64,000 bases of DNA from positions 186,001-250,000 of the forward strand of contig NZ_CXWE01000008.1 in the NCBI RefSeq assembly GCF_001404515.1, read 5' to 3'. The position numbers and the translations under genes were made by a program. The notes under the pieces are model-generated. The model saw only the letters and a program-made list of their open reading frames with translations. It searched no databases and was not told where the DNA came from. This document shows positions 26,098 to 34,523 of the stretch, piece by piece. This DNA is from Roseibium album. GTDB taxonomy: Bacteria > Pseudomonadota > Alphaproteobacteria > Rhizobiales > Stappiaceae. The first letter of the stretch is position 1, and the number at the start of each line of letters is the position of its first letter.

Positions 26098-26138
26098 TCC
26101 AACCGGCCGCAAGTGCAGGGCCGATCGGGTGTTTTTTG

Positions 26139-26160
26139 TGACCGGCTTTTCTGCCGGTCA
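26139..26160. repeat. inverted repeat after the DUF1127-like gene
   Basis: TGACCGGC (26139-26146) and GCCGGTCA (26153-26160) form an 8-bp stem 4 bases past the stop of the small minus-strand gene. There is no U-run on that strand, so it is either a weak terminator or an RNA-stabilising stem. Confidence 0.4.
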
Positions 26161-26164
26161 GCAG

Positions 26165-26302
26165 TCAGCGCCGGGTGAGCGGCAGATCCGCGAGTTCACG
26201 CGGGCTCATGCGCTGGATAGCCGGATGGGACAGCGGATCGGTCCGGTCGTACCAGGACGGTGATGTCGCTCTTGCCTGACGGCGCATAAACAGTTTCAAC
26301 AT
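26165..26302 (-). CDS. DUF1127-like small protein
   Basis: A 45-aa gene that starts MLKLFMRRQARATSPSWYDR and ends RMSPRELADLPLTRR. The last part matches the conserved core of DUF1127 proteins (MsxxELxDxGLxR), small basic proteins common in Hyphomicrobiales; some regulate phosphate, arginine or RNA metabolism and motility. AAGGAG lies 10 bases upstream of the ATG. It is divergent from a LysR regulator 136 bases away, an arrangement often seen for this family, so the regulator probably controls it. Confidence 0.75.
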   Translation of the reverse strand: MLKLFMRRQARATSPSWYDRTDPLSHPAIQRMSPRELADLPLTRR

Positions 26303-26438
26303 GATATTCAGTCTCCTTATTATTGTTCTTTTCTTCATGGCCAAATTCCTTCTTTGAATTTAGCTATGCTGACTATATAGATCCCTTTTCCGCTTTAAAA
26401 AATCGACTTCTTCTGAATTTCGATTTAGAATATCTATA

Positions 26439-27356
26439 ATGAAAAACCTCAACCGAATCCACATTACCGGATTGCGCGCCGTCGAAGCGGTCGCAAGGCT
26501 GGGCTCGATCAAATCGGCGGCCGAAGAGCTCGGCGTGACAGTCGGGGCGGTGAGCCAGCAAGTCCAGAAAACCGAAGGCCAGCTGGGCGTCCAATTGTTT
26601 GAACGCCAGAACCGGCTGTTGCTGCCGACCGCCCACATGCTGGCCATGCAACCGCATCTGACGTCTGCCATGTCGTCTCTTTCCATCGCCGTCGCAACCA
26701 CTGAAAGAGGACGGGAAGACGCATTGACCATCTCGGTTGCGCCCGTCTTTGCCGGAAAATGGCTCGTCTGGCATTTGAAGGAATTCAACAAGGCATATCC
26801 CGGTGTCAGGGTACGGGTCGAGGCCACAGTCGAACTTGTCGATCCCGACACAAGCGACGTCGATCTGTGCATCCGGGTCGGACACGGTCCCTATCGCGGA
26901 CTGAATGCGGAGAAACTTCTCAATCAAAGGGTCTTTCCCGTGTGCAGTCCCGCACTCGCTCGGAACATCCGTGAACCGGCGGACATAGGAAAACTGCCTA
27001 TCATCCACGACCCTGGGCAGATGTTCACCTGGAAAACCTGGCTGGATCTCTTTGGCCTTGACGAAACGATCCTGCGGGATGGCCCAACCTTCTCCGACGG
27101 TTCGTTGTGCCTGGACGCAGCAATCGCCGGCCACGGTGTCTTTCTGGCATGGGAAACGCTTGCAGTTTACGCGGTCAAGTCAGGACAGGTCATCGCTCCG
27201 TTTCCACAAAGGCCTGCGACCGGGATCGGTTACTGGCTGATCAGCGGCAGAAATGCGCCGCGAACGAAAGCGAAGCAGGCTTTCAGCGATTGGCTGAAGA
27301 AAGAACTGCAGGCCTCCATCGGACGGCCCAAAGGTGCGGATGAGGTGAACGCCTAG
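26439..27356 (+). CDS. LysR family transcriptional regulator, GcvA-like
   Basis: LTTR of 305 aa. The N-terminal winged helix is GLRAVEAVARLGSIKSAAEELGVT with VSQQVQKTEGQLGVQLFER, and the effector domain follows (ISVAPVFAGKWLVWHL, PDTSDVDLCIRVGHG). The GcvA-like subgroup controls amino-acid or beta-lactamase-type genes elsewhere; here the divergent DUF1127-like gene is the only adjacent target. The 136-base AT-rich spacer should contain both promoters. Confidence 0.92.
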   Translation: MKNLNRIHITGLRAVEAVARLGSIKSAAEELGVTVGAVSQQVQKTEGQLGVQLFERQNRLLLPTAHMLAMQPHLTSAMSSLSIAVATTERGREDALTISVAPVFAGKWLVWHLKEFNKAYPGVRVRVEATVELVDPDTSDVDLCIRVGHGPYRGLNAEKLLNQRVFPVCSPALARNIREPADIGKLPIIHDPGQMFTWKTWLDLFGLDETILRDGPTFSDGSLCLDAAIAGHGVFLAWETLAVYAVKSGQVIAPFPQRPATGIGYWLISGRNAPRTKAKQAFSDWLKKELQASIGRPKGADEVNA

Positions 27357-27849
27357 AGGCTGCCGTTGATATCAAGGCGAAGAGGACTTCCGAAAGACAG
27401 GCTGGCCGTTTCACTTGCAGAACTTCACCTTGAGAAGGACATGATGTCCGTCCAGGAGCATGGGCGAAGAGCACCAGGTTGAATGACCCATCGCACGAAA
27501 TGCACACACATGCGTTCCGCTGGATGAAGTGGCCGAGGCAAACTGCCTTTTCCCTTGCCATTGCCACGCCTTTCGCTAAATTGACGCGCATGACCAGCCA
27601 AGATGCACATCGCTGCCATGATCGCAAACGCGCCTATGCGTTGCACACACGCGCCGTGCGCTTTCCTCAACGGCAGGGTCCGGCCTGTGGGCGATTTATG
27701 CGCTAATGCGCTTTTATTCCGGCGCTTTTCCAATCACCGGAGGCTCACGCAATAATGCGCTTGAGGCCGTGGCATTGTGCGCAATTATTCGCTAAAAGAC
27801 CCCGACTTTCATTTCCGCGCTTTGTGCGCGAACCGACAACCGAGCATGC
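27357..27849. other. 493-base region before pheS
   Basis: No convincing gene on either strand. The last 150 bases hold repeated GCGC-plus-AAT words (near 27698, 27754, 27778) and a 29-codon frame at 27706-27795 with only two Phe codons. No T-run attenuator hairpin was found, so Phe-leader attenuation is not supported. The region probably carries the pheS promoter. Confidence 0.4.
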
Positions 27850-28932
27850 ATGTCCAATCTCGATAACCTAGAATCCGATCTTCTTACGGCCATTGACGGC
27901 GCGGAGACCGAAACCGCACTGGAAGACGTCCGGGTCCACGCTCTTGGCAAGAAGGGCCGTATTTCCGAGCAAATGAAAACACTCGGCAAGATGACCCCGG
28001 AAGAACGACAAGTGATGGGTCCGGCGCTGAACGGCCTGAAAGCCAAGATCACTGACGCCATCAGCGCTCGCAAGGACATCCTGGCAGAAGCTGCATTGGA
28101 GCAGCGCCTTGCCAGCGAAACAGTCGACGTCACGCTGCCCTTGCGTCCTTCACCGGCGGAGACCGGCCGTATCCATCCGGTCAGCCAGGTGATCGACGAA
28201 CTCACAGCCATTTTTGCGGATATGGGATTTTCCATTGCCGAAGGCCCCGACATCGAAACCGATGAGCTGAATTTCACGGCGCTGAATTTTCCCGAAGGCC
28301 ATCCGGCACGCGAGATGCACGACACGTTTTTCTTCAACGAGAAGGAAGACGGTGAACGCCTGCTGCTGCGCACGCATACTTCCCCGGTTCAGATCCGCAC
28401 CATGCGGACCCAGGAACCGCCGATCCGCGTGATCATCCCGGGGCGGACATATCGCTGCGACAGCGACCAGACGCACACGCCGATGTTTCACCAGGTGGAA
28501 GGGCTCGTGATCGACAAGGAAAGCCATTTCGGCCATCTGAAATGGGTTCTGCAGGAGTTCTGCAAATCCTTCTTCGAAGTTGACGACATCAAGATGCGCT
28601 TTCGTCCGAGTTTCTTCCCGTTCACCGAACCGTCCATGGAAGTCGATATCCAGTGCGACCGGTCCGGCGGCGAAGTCAGGATCGGCCAGGGCGACGACTG
28701 GCTGGAAATCCTCGGCTGCGGCATGGTTCATCCGAACGTTATCCGCAATTGCGGACTTGATCCGGATGTTTATCAGGGATTTGCCTGGGGCATGGGGATC
28801 GACCGGATCGCAATGCTGAAATACGGCATGCCGGACCTGAGAGCCTTCTTCGATGCAGATGTCCGCTGGATCCAGCACTATGGCTTCCGCCCTCTCGACC
28901 TGCCGACGCTGTTTGGCGGCCTGTCCAACTAA
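27850..28932 (+). CDS. pheS: phenylalanine--tRNA ligase alpha subunit
   Basis: Catalytic subunit of the heterotetrameric enzyme that charges tRNA-Phe, 360 aa. The N-terminal coiled coil binds tRNA (about residues 1-90). Class II motif 2 appears in TYRCDSDQTHTPMFHQVEGL and motif 3 in GMGIDRIAMLKYGMPDLR, with ERLLLRTHTSPVQIR before. It is followed by a membrane-protein gene and then pheT, not directly by pheT. Confidence 0.98.
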   Translation: MSNLDNLESDLLTAIDGAETETALEDVRVHALGKKGRISEQMKTLGKMTPEERQVMGPALNGLKAKITDAISARKDILAEAALEQRLASETVDVTLPLRPSPAETGRIHPVSQVIDELTAIFADMGFSIAEGPDIETDELNFTALNFPEGHPAREMHDTFFFNEKEDGERLLLRTHTSPVQIRTMRTQEPPIRVIIPGRTYRCDSDQTHTPMFHQVEGLVIDKESHFGHLKWVLQEFCKSFFEVDDIKMRFRPSFFPFTEPSMEVDIQCDRSGGEVRIGQGDDWLEILGCGMVHPNVIRNCGLDPDVYQGFAWGMGIDRIAMLKYGMPDLRAFFDADVRWIQHYGFRPLDLPTLFGGLSN

Positions 28933-28959
28933 TCACCCGGACCCTGGGGGCAACACTTC

Positions 28960-29613
28960 ATGTCACTGCTGACCCGCATATATCTCGTCATTGCGCTGAC
29001 CCTTGCAGCAATCCTTCCAGCCGCGGCCCAGACCGCGGACAAGGACGAGCGCGTGCCGACTCCGACCTCCTTCATGGAAGCCTGCGCCGAGAAGATCGAG
29101 GCGCGCGGACGCCTGCGCTTTTGCGATACATACTTTCGCGACAAGCTCGGGACGGAGGCCGACGCCCTGCTCTATCTGCGTGACCGGATCACCACGCTGC
29201 GTGCCAATCATGAGGCAAGCTCCGCCGAAAAGTACCAGAGCTTCCTGCAGGCCATCTACATCGTGGCGTTCCTGACAATTGCTTCGATCGTGCTGATCGC
29301 CAGCGACAAGCGCATCAGCGGCACTGCCAAATGGGCGGGCCTGACAAGTACGGCCGCCTTGCTGGTCATGGTCATCATCGTTGCGATGGGCTGGCTCGGA
29401 AAATACCGGGCGGAATATGCCGCCCAGGTAGAGCTTGGCATCCTGCGCGACCGCATCGAGGCGGAAGCCGCCCAGGCGATTGCGACAAACCAGCAGATCA
29501 CGCCGGACATGGTGGGCCAGTGGACCGGTGAATTTGGTGCGATCGGACGCCGTTTCGCCGAGAACTACGGCGATGCGACTGTTCTGCCAGAAGTTGGCCG
29601 CTTCGGTAACTGA
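28960..29613 (+). CDS. hypothetical two-TM membrane protein between pheS and pheT
   Basis: Protein of 217 aa with an N-terminal signal-type helix (residues about 5-24, ending AAAQTAD), an extracytoplasmic part with two cysteines (ACAEKIEARGRLRFCD), then TM helices near 98-112 (IYIVAFLTIASIVLIAS) and 125-145 (TSTAALLVMVIIVAMGW) and a helical C-terminal tail. No family recognised. The 27-base gap to pheS and 62 bases to pheT suggest one transcript. Its place between the two synthetase genes is unusual by general bacterial standards but may be normal in this family. Confidence 0.7.
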   Translation: MSLLTRIYLVIALTLAAILPAAAQTADKDERVPTPTSFMEACAEKIEARGRLRFCDTYFRDKLGTEADALLYLRDRITTLRANHEASSAEKYQSFLQAIYIVAFLTIASIVLIASDKRISGTAKWAGLTSTAALLVMVIIVAMGWLGKYRAEYAAQVELGILRDRIEAEAAQAIATNQQITPDMVGQWTGEFGAIGRRFAENYGDATVLPEVGRFGN

Positions 29614-29675
29614 CGCAGCGATCTTGAAGAATTCGCGGCCTGATAGCGCCGCCCAAGCGATAAAGAGTAAGGCAG

Positions 29676-32093
29676 ATGAAATTCACCCTTTCCTGGCTCA
29701 AGGAACACCTTGATACCGACGCCAGCCTGGAAGAGATCGTGGAACGTCTCACGATGATCGGGCTGGAAGTCGAAGAAGTCACCAACCGTGCCGACCGGCT
29801 GAAGCCGTTCAAGATCGCGAAGGTCCTTGAAGCCGAACAGCATCCGAATGCCGATCGGCTGCGCGTGCTCAAGGTCGATACCGGGCAAGACGAACCGGTC
29901 CAGATCGTCTGTGGCGCGCCGAACGCGCGCGCCGGTCTGGTCGGTGTGCTCGGCAAACCGGGCGATCACATACCCGGTCTCGACATTACCTTGTCTGTCG
30001 GCAAGATCCGCGACGTGGAAAGTTTCGGCATGATGTGCTCGGAGCGCGAACTGGAGCTTTCCGACGAGCATGACGGCATCATCGATCTGCCCGAAGATGC
30101 ACCTGTTGGCGTCAACTTCGCCAAATGGGCGGGGCTCGACGAACCCGTGATCGAGATCGGCCTGACGCCAAACCGACCGGATTGTACCGGTGTGTACGGC
30201 ATTGCCCGGGATCTTGCGGCCGCTGGCCTCGGCAAGCTGAAGGAACGCTCGCATGAGCAGATCCGCGGCAACTATCCCTGCCCGGTCAGCGTCTCTCTCG
30301 ACTTCGGCGACACCAGGCCGATGTGCAAGGCGTTCGGCCTGCGTATGGTCAAGGGCATCAAGAACGGCCCGTCGCCGAAGTGGCTGCAGGACCGCCTGAC
30401 CGCAATCGGGCTCCGACCGATCAACATCCTTGTCGACATCACAAATTACCTGACGTTCGACCAGGGCCGTCCGCTCCACGTCTTCGACGCGGACAAGGTG
30501 CACGGCAATCTGGTGGTCCGCCGTGGCAGGGCCGGCGAAGGCATCGACGGCCTGAACGGCAAATCCTATGAGCTTGACGACACTGTCTGTGTGATCGCCG
30601 ATGACAACGGCATTGAAAGCCTCGGCGGCATCCTGGGCGGCGAACCGTCCGGGTGCACCGAGTATACTGTCAACGTGCTGATCGAATCCGCGCTCTGGGA
30701 GGAGGACGACATTGCCGCAACGGGCCGCAAGCTTGGCGTCAACACAGATGCCCGCTACAGGTTCGAACGCGGTGTCGACCCGGACTACATGATGCCGGGT
30801 CTCGAATATGCAACGCGACTGGTGCTTGATCTTTGTGGTGGTGAACCGTCGGAAACAACGCAGGCCGGCCGCGTTCCCGACAGCAGCAATATCATCGATT
30901 TCCCCTATTCGGAGATCCGCCGACTTTCCGGTGTCGAAGTTTCACAAGCAGAGGCCAACCTGACCCTGAAATCTCTCGGATTCTGGATCTCGGGTTCCGG
31001 CGACACGGTCAAGGTCGCAGCTCCGAGCTGGCGCCCGGACATCGAGGGCAAGGCCGACCTGGTGGAAGAAGTCGTGCGCATCCTCGGGCTTGATCGCGTG
31101 CCGCTTACTCCTCTTCCGCGAACGGGAACCGTCGGCCAGAAGGTCCTCACAACCGGACAGATCCGCCGCAACAGGACCAGGCGTGCACTTGCCACACGCG
31201 GATTCAACGAAGCCGTCACCTGGTCCTTCATCTCCAAACCGCAGGCGGAACTCTTCGGTGGCGGAAACGCCGCACTGGAGCTTGCAAATCCGATTTCGCC
31301 TGAGATGTCGGACATGCGCCCGAGCCTGCTGCCGGGCCTGCTTTCCGCCGCCCAGCGCAATGCTGACCGCGGCTTTGGTGATGTCGCGCTGTTCGAAGTC
31401 GGCCAGGTGTTTCAGGACGATACACCCGAGGGCCAGAAGATGGTCGCCGCGGGCGTTCGTCGCGGCACTGCGAAATTACAGGGTGCCAGCCGTCACTGGT
31501 CCGGGTCTTCCACAGGCGTCGATGTCTACGACGCCAAGGCGGATGCGGAGGCCGCGCTTGCAGCCATCGGTGCCCCGGTTGAAAAACTGCAGGTCCATAC
31601 GGATGCTCCAGGTACCTTTCATCCCGGTCGTTCCGGCTGTCTGAAGCTCGGTCCGAAAAACGCACTTGCCGTCTTCGGTGAAATCCATCCAAGGACGCTT
31701 GCTGACCTCGACCTGGAAGGGCCGCTGGTCGCGTTCGAGATCTATCTGGATGTGCTGCCGCAGCCCAAGACCAAGGGTGGACGGTCAAAAGGCGCGCTGA
31801 ATGCCAGCCACCTGATGCCGGTCCGCCGCGATTTTGCTTTCCTGGTCGGCAAGGACGTCAAGGCCGAGGTCCTGCTAAAGGCGGCTCGCGGCGCGGAGAA
31901 GACCCTGATTGCCGACGTGACGCTGTTCGACATCTACGTGGGCCAGGGCGTGCCGGACGATCAGAAATCGGTGGCAATCGATGTTCTCCTGCAACCGCGT
32001 CAAAAGACGCTGACGGATGAAGAAATCGACGCTGTTGCCAAGAAGATCATCGCCAATGTCGAAAAGGCAACCGGCGGAACACTCAGAGGATAA
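29676..32093 (+). CDS. pheT: phenylalanine--tRNA ligase beta subunit
   Basis: Full-length beta subunit, 805 aa. Domains in order: N-terminal B1, EMAP/OB-type tRNA-binding domain (about 40-150, VLEAEQHPNADRLRVLKVD), B3/B4 editing domain (GLRPINILVDITNYLTFDQG), B5, the catalytic-like core (RYRFERGVDPDYM) and a C-terminal anticodon-binding FDX-ACB domain (LMPVRRDFAFLV, TLFDIYVGQGVP). It edits mischarged Tyr-tRNA-Phe and positions the tRNA for PheS. Confidence 0.98.
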   Translation: MKFTLSWLKEHLDTDASLEEIVERLTMIGLEVEEVTNRADRLKPFKIAKVLEAEQHPNADRLRVLKVDTGQDEPVQIVCGAPNARAGLVGVLGKPGDHIPGLDITLSVGKIRDVESFGMMCSERELELSDEHDGIIDLPEDAPVGVNFAKWAGLDEPVIEIGLTPNRPDCTGVYGIARDLAAAGLGKLKERSHEQIRGNYPCPVSVSLDFGDTRPMCKAFGLRMVKGIKNGPSPKWLQDRLTAIGLRPINILVDITNYLTFDQGRPLHVFDADKVHGNLVVRRGRAGEGIDGLNGKSYELDDTVCVIADDNGIESLGGILGGEPSGCTEYTVNVLIESALWEEDDIAATGRKLGVNTDARYRFERGVDPDYMMPGLEYATRLVLDLCGGEPSETTQAGRVPDSSNIIDFPYSEIRRLSGVEVSQAEANLTLKSLGFWISGSGDTVKVAAPSWRPDIEGKADLVEEVVRILGLDRVPLTPLPRTGTVGQKVLTTGQIRRNRTRRALATRGFNEAVTWSFISKPQAELFGGGNAALELANPISPEMSDMRPSLLPGLLSAAQRNADRGFGDVALFEVGQVFQDDTPEGQKMVAAGVRRGTAKLQGASRHWSGSSTGVDVYDAKADAEAALAAIGAPVEKLQVHTDAPGTFHPGRSGCLKLGPKNALAVFGEIHPRTLADLDLEGPLVAFEIYLDVLPQPKTKGGRSKGALNASHLMPVRRDFAFLVGKDVKAEVLLKAARGAEKTLIADVTLFDIYVGQGVPDDQKSVAIDVLLQPRQKTLTDEEIDAVAKKIIANVEKATGGTLRG

Positions 32094-32195
32094 CCTGATC
32101 CTCATCGCGGTCGGCTGCGTTGCATCGAGTACCCGGGATGCAGCGCAGCACCCACGACTGCGCAGACCGGTCGTTCCCTTCCGGCGACAGACCGA

Positions 32196-32531
32196 TCAGC
32201 GGACGTTCCGGCTTCTGAAGCACTTGTTGCCGACAGGACATTTGGGGTTGTCCTTCGTCGGTGCGAATTTCGGGCGCATCATATTCGCTTCAGGCAGGCA
32301 ATAGCTGACATTTGCAATAAATTTGTCGAAGGTTGACGGACCCGTCGTCATGACGACGCTGCCACGCTGCTTGACGAGTGACTGGGCCTGCGCGCAAGTC
32401 ATCTGCCTGGTGTCCGGCCGAGCCGATTGAGCCTGAGCGGCCGGAGGGCCCGACACCAGCAACATCATGACGCCGACGGCCAATACGGCTACCCGCCCCG
32501 GCTCTCGTGACGTGTTTTGTAGACGCGACAT
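32196..32531 (-). CDS. small secreted four-cysteine protein, paralogue A
   Basis: Predicted exported protein of 111 aa with a signal peptide (about residues 14-35, VLAVGVMMLLVSGPPAAQAQ). The mature part begins RPDTRQMTCAQAQSLV and has four cysteines that line up with those of the neighbouring gene. Shared positions are RPD-R-MTC-Q-QS, G-VV, TG--TFD, PTKD---C and the last C. GGAGGG lies just before the ATG. The function is unknown; the even cysteine number suggests two disulfides in the periplasm. Confidence 0.75.
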   Translation of the reverse strand: MSRLQNTSREPGRVAVLAVGVMMLLVSGPPAAQAQSARPDTRQMTCAQAQSLVKQRGSVVMTTGPSTFDKFIANVSYCLPEANMMRPKFAPTKDNPKCPVGNKCFRSRNVR

Positions 32532-32587
32532 TCTTGTCCCTCCAGCTTGCTGTCAAGGCTCGAAAATCCGGGGTCACCGGTAAGCGA

Positions 32588-32929
32588 TCAATCGTTGAAC
32601 TTCAAGATCATCGGATCGATACAGACCCGCACCCGGCACTGCCGAACGTCCTTGGTCGGCACCCATTTGTTGCGCGTCACTTCCCCGTGCTGACAAGAAT
32701 TCCGGGTATAGACGTATCTGTCGAACGTGTACTGACCGGTGCTCAGGACAACGGCACCATTCCTTTCAATCATCGACTGAACTTGCGAGCACGTCATGGC
32801 ACGCGAATCCGGCCGCCGGGACTGGGCGTCGGACGGTTGTACGGAAGCTGCCATCAAGGCCATCGACCCGAGCGTCAATGGCAGCCATTTTGAGATAGAT
32901 TGCATCGCAAGCGCGTAAGTTCTGCTCAT
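32588..32929 (-). CDS. small secreted four-cysteine protein, paralogue B
   Basis: Exported protein of 113 aa, the tandem paralogue of the gene 56 bases downstream on the same strand. The signal peptide is near residues 10-35 (ending SVQPSDAQ), then RPDSRAMTCSQVQSMIERNG, VVLSTGQYTFDRYV and VPTKDVRQCRVRVC. The ATG at 32929 has GGAAG 6 bases upstream. The two genes diverge from the nucleotidyltransferase gene and converge on pheT. Identity between paralogues is moderate and concentrated around the Cys positions, so the duplication is old. Confidence 0.75.
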   Translation of the reverse strand: MSRTYALAMQSISKWLPLTLGSMALMAASVQPSDAQSRRPDSRAMTCSQVQSMIERNGAVVLSTGQYTFDRYVYTRNSCQHGEVTRNKWVPTKDVRQCRVRVCIDPMILKFND

Positions 32930-33112
32930 TCGAAACTTCCAAAACTGATGACCCCACCTTCAAAATGGCACCCGGTGCCGGTGTGTCAAGCAAGATGACG
33001 ATGTACAGCTGGACCGCCATTTTCAACCGCCTTTTGAAACCTCGTCAAAGCTACGGATGTCTCAAACCTCAGAATCGGCTAGTGTTTTCGTCCAGTCCAG
33101 CAGGTTGATTTC

Positions 33113-33769
33113 ATGACAAACACTCCGATAACCGATGGCGCGACAGCCCGCCTTGGCGACCCATACGGGGCCTGTGAGCAGCAGCGCTGCGAACACCTTG
33201 CGACAATTCTTTGCGCTGTCCCGCACGTCATGCAGATCCTCCGCGCGACCCGCGATCTTGGCCTGCCCGATGCATGGCTGGTGTCTGGCGGGATCTACCA
33301 GACAGTGTGGAACGTTCTGACCGACCGACCGCTTCTTCACGGCATCAAGGATTTTGATGTCATCTATTTCGACGGCACAGACCCGTCATACGAGGCCGAG
33401 GATCTGGTTATCCGAACGGTCAACACGGCCCTGCCCGATCTTGCCCATCTCGTCGAAGTGCGAAACCAGGCCCGTGTACATCTGTGGTACGAACAACGCT
33501 TCGGACGGCCCTACCGGCCACTGGACTGTTCGATGGATGCCCTGACGACCTATGCGGCACGTACACATGCAGTCGCCGCGCGCCTTACCCATACCGACGA
33601 ACTTGTCATTCATGCTCCCTTCGGACTGGCGAACCTGTTCGGCATGCGCCTGGTGCCCAACTACGGACAATTGAATCCCGAAACCTACGCCGAAAAGGCG
33701 TTGAGGATGAAAGCGCAATGGCCAGAACTGGAAGTCGTTCCGTGGCAGACCAGTGAACAACGCGGTTGA
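33113..33769 (+). CDS. nucleotidyltransferase family protein (DUF925 type)
   Basis: Protein of 218 aa. DLGLPDAWLVSGGIYQTVWN followed by IKDFDVIYFD carries the GG/GS...DxD arrangement of the DUF925/NTP-transferase-6 family, and PYRPLDCSMDALTTY is also typical. Substrates of the family are unknown; the fold is that of DNA polymerase beta-type nucleotidyltransferases. It is a single-gene unit divergent from the four-Cys protein genes. Confidence 0.82.
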   Translation: MTNTPITDGATARLGDPYGACEQQRCEHLATILCAVPHVMQILRATRDLGLPDAWLVSGGIYQTVWNVLTDRPLLHGIKDFDVIYFDGTDPSYEAEDLVIRTVNTALPDLAHLVEVRNQARVHLWYEQRFGRPYRPLDCSMDALTTYAARTHAVAARLTHTDELVIHAPFGLANLFGMRLVPNYGQLNPETYAEKALRMKAQWPELEVVPWQTSEQRG

Positions 33770-33939
33770 GAAAACCGCTTGCCGGCACAATCGGGAAATC
33801 CATTCCGATTTCGCGGATTGTTCTCGGACGACAATGCAAGATTTAACGACGGCACGAACGAAGAGCCACGGTCCTGGAAATCCTGCAATTCACATCGATA
33901 CACCCGGTTGCCTCGCAATTCGATCGGCCTGTCTACTGA

Positions 33940-34425
33940 TCAGATGTTCACGCACGTGGATGTCTTTGTCCGGTCCATCGCTACAAAGGTTTTGAATTTC
34001 CTGATGTTTTCGTTGCCAAAGAACAGTCGCTGCGTAACGGCCTCGTACTCTGCCATGTCACTGACGAGCAGGATCAGAATGAAATCCGTTTCGCCTGTCA
34101 CATAATAGCATTGCTGAATTTCCTCGGCTTGAAGAAACTCTGCCTTCACCTCGTCAATTCGCCCACCCGATTCAGTCTTCAGTTCGACTTCAGCCACGAT
34201 TGTCAGTGGAAGTCCGACGTATCCAGGTTCGAGCACAGCGACCTGCGAAGCGATCACGCCGTCATTTTGCATGCGCTTTATGCGGCGCTGAACAGCAGGT
34301 GCGGACAGGCCTACGCTTTCGCCAATCAATCGCTGCGGTACGGTCGCATCCTGTTGAAGAATTCTCAGAATCGCCAAGTCGAAGGTGTCGAGAGAAAGAG
34401 ATGGTTTCGCTTTTTTCACAGCCAC
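33940..34425 (-). CDS. Lrp/AsnC family transcriptional regulator
   Basis: Regulator of 161 aa with an N-terminal HTH (DLAILRILQQDATVPQRLIG, then LSAPAVQRRIKRM) and a C-terminal RAM ligand-binding domain (QQCYYVTGETDFILILLV). The start is a GTG at 34425 without a clear ribosome site. It is divergent from a diaminopropionate ammonia-lyase gene, 98 bases away, and probably senses the amino acid and controls that gene; the shared region holds 12-bp-phased repeats. Confidence 0.9.
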   Translation of the reverse strand: MAVKKAKPSLSLDTFDLAILRILQQDATVPQRLIGESVGLSAPAVQRRIKRMQNDGVIASQVAVLEPGYVGLPLTIVAEVELKTESGGRIDEVKAEFLQAEEIQQCYYVTGETDFILILLVSDMAEYEAVTQRLFFGNENIRKFKTFVAMDRTKTSTCVNI

Positions 34426-34441
34426 AACACGAACTTTTTTT

Positions 34442-34471
34442 GCAAAACAAGGTGCAAAATATAGCGCAAAT
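34442..34471. promoter_or_regulatory. three phased GCAAAA repeats between lrp-like gene and dpaL
   Basis: GCAAAA at 34442 and 34454 and GCAAAT at 34466 are spaced by exactly 12 bases, in the 98-base divergent spacer. Regular spacing of short A/T-tract sites fits cooperative binding of an Lrp-type octamer. Confidence 0.5.
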
Positions 34472-34523
34472 TTCGAGAGAAGTGAGCGAATATTTCGCCA
34501 TCATCGAAAAAGGAGCGCTTCTC

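Noticed and set aside
27706..27795. A 29-codon frame before pheS as a Phe leader peptide
   Set aside because: Only two non-adjacent Phe codons and no terminator/antiterminator hairpin with a T-run before pheS.
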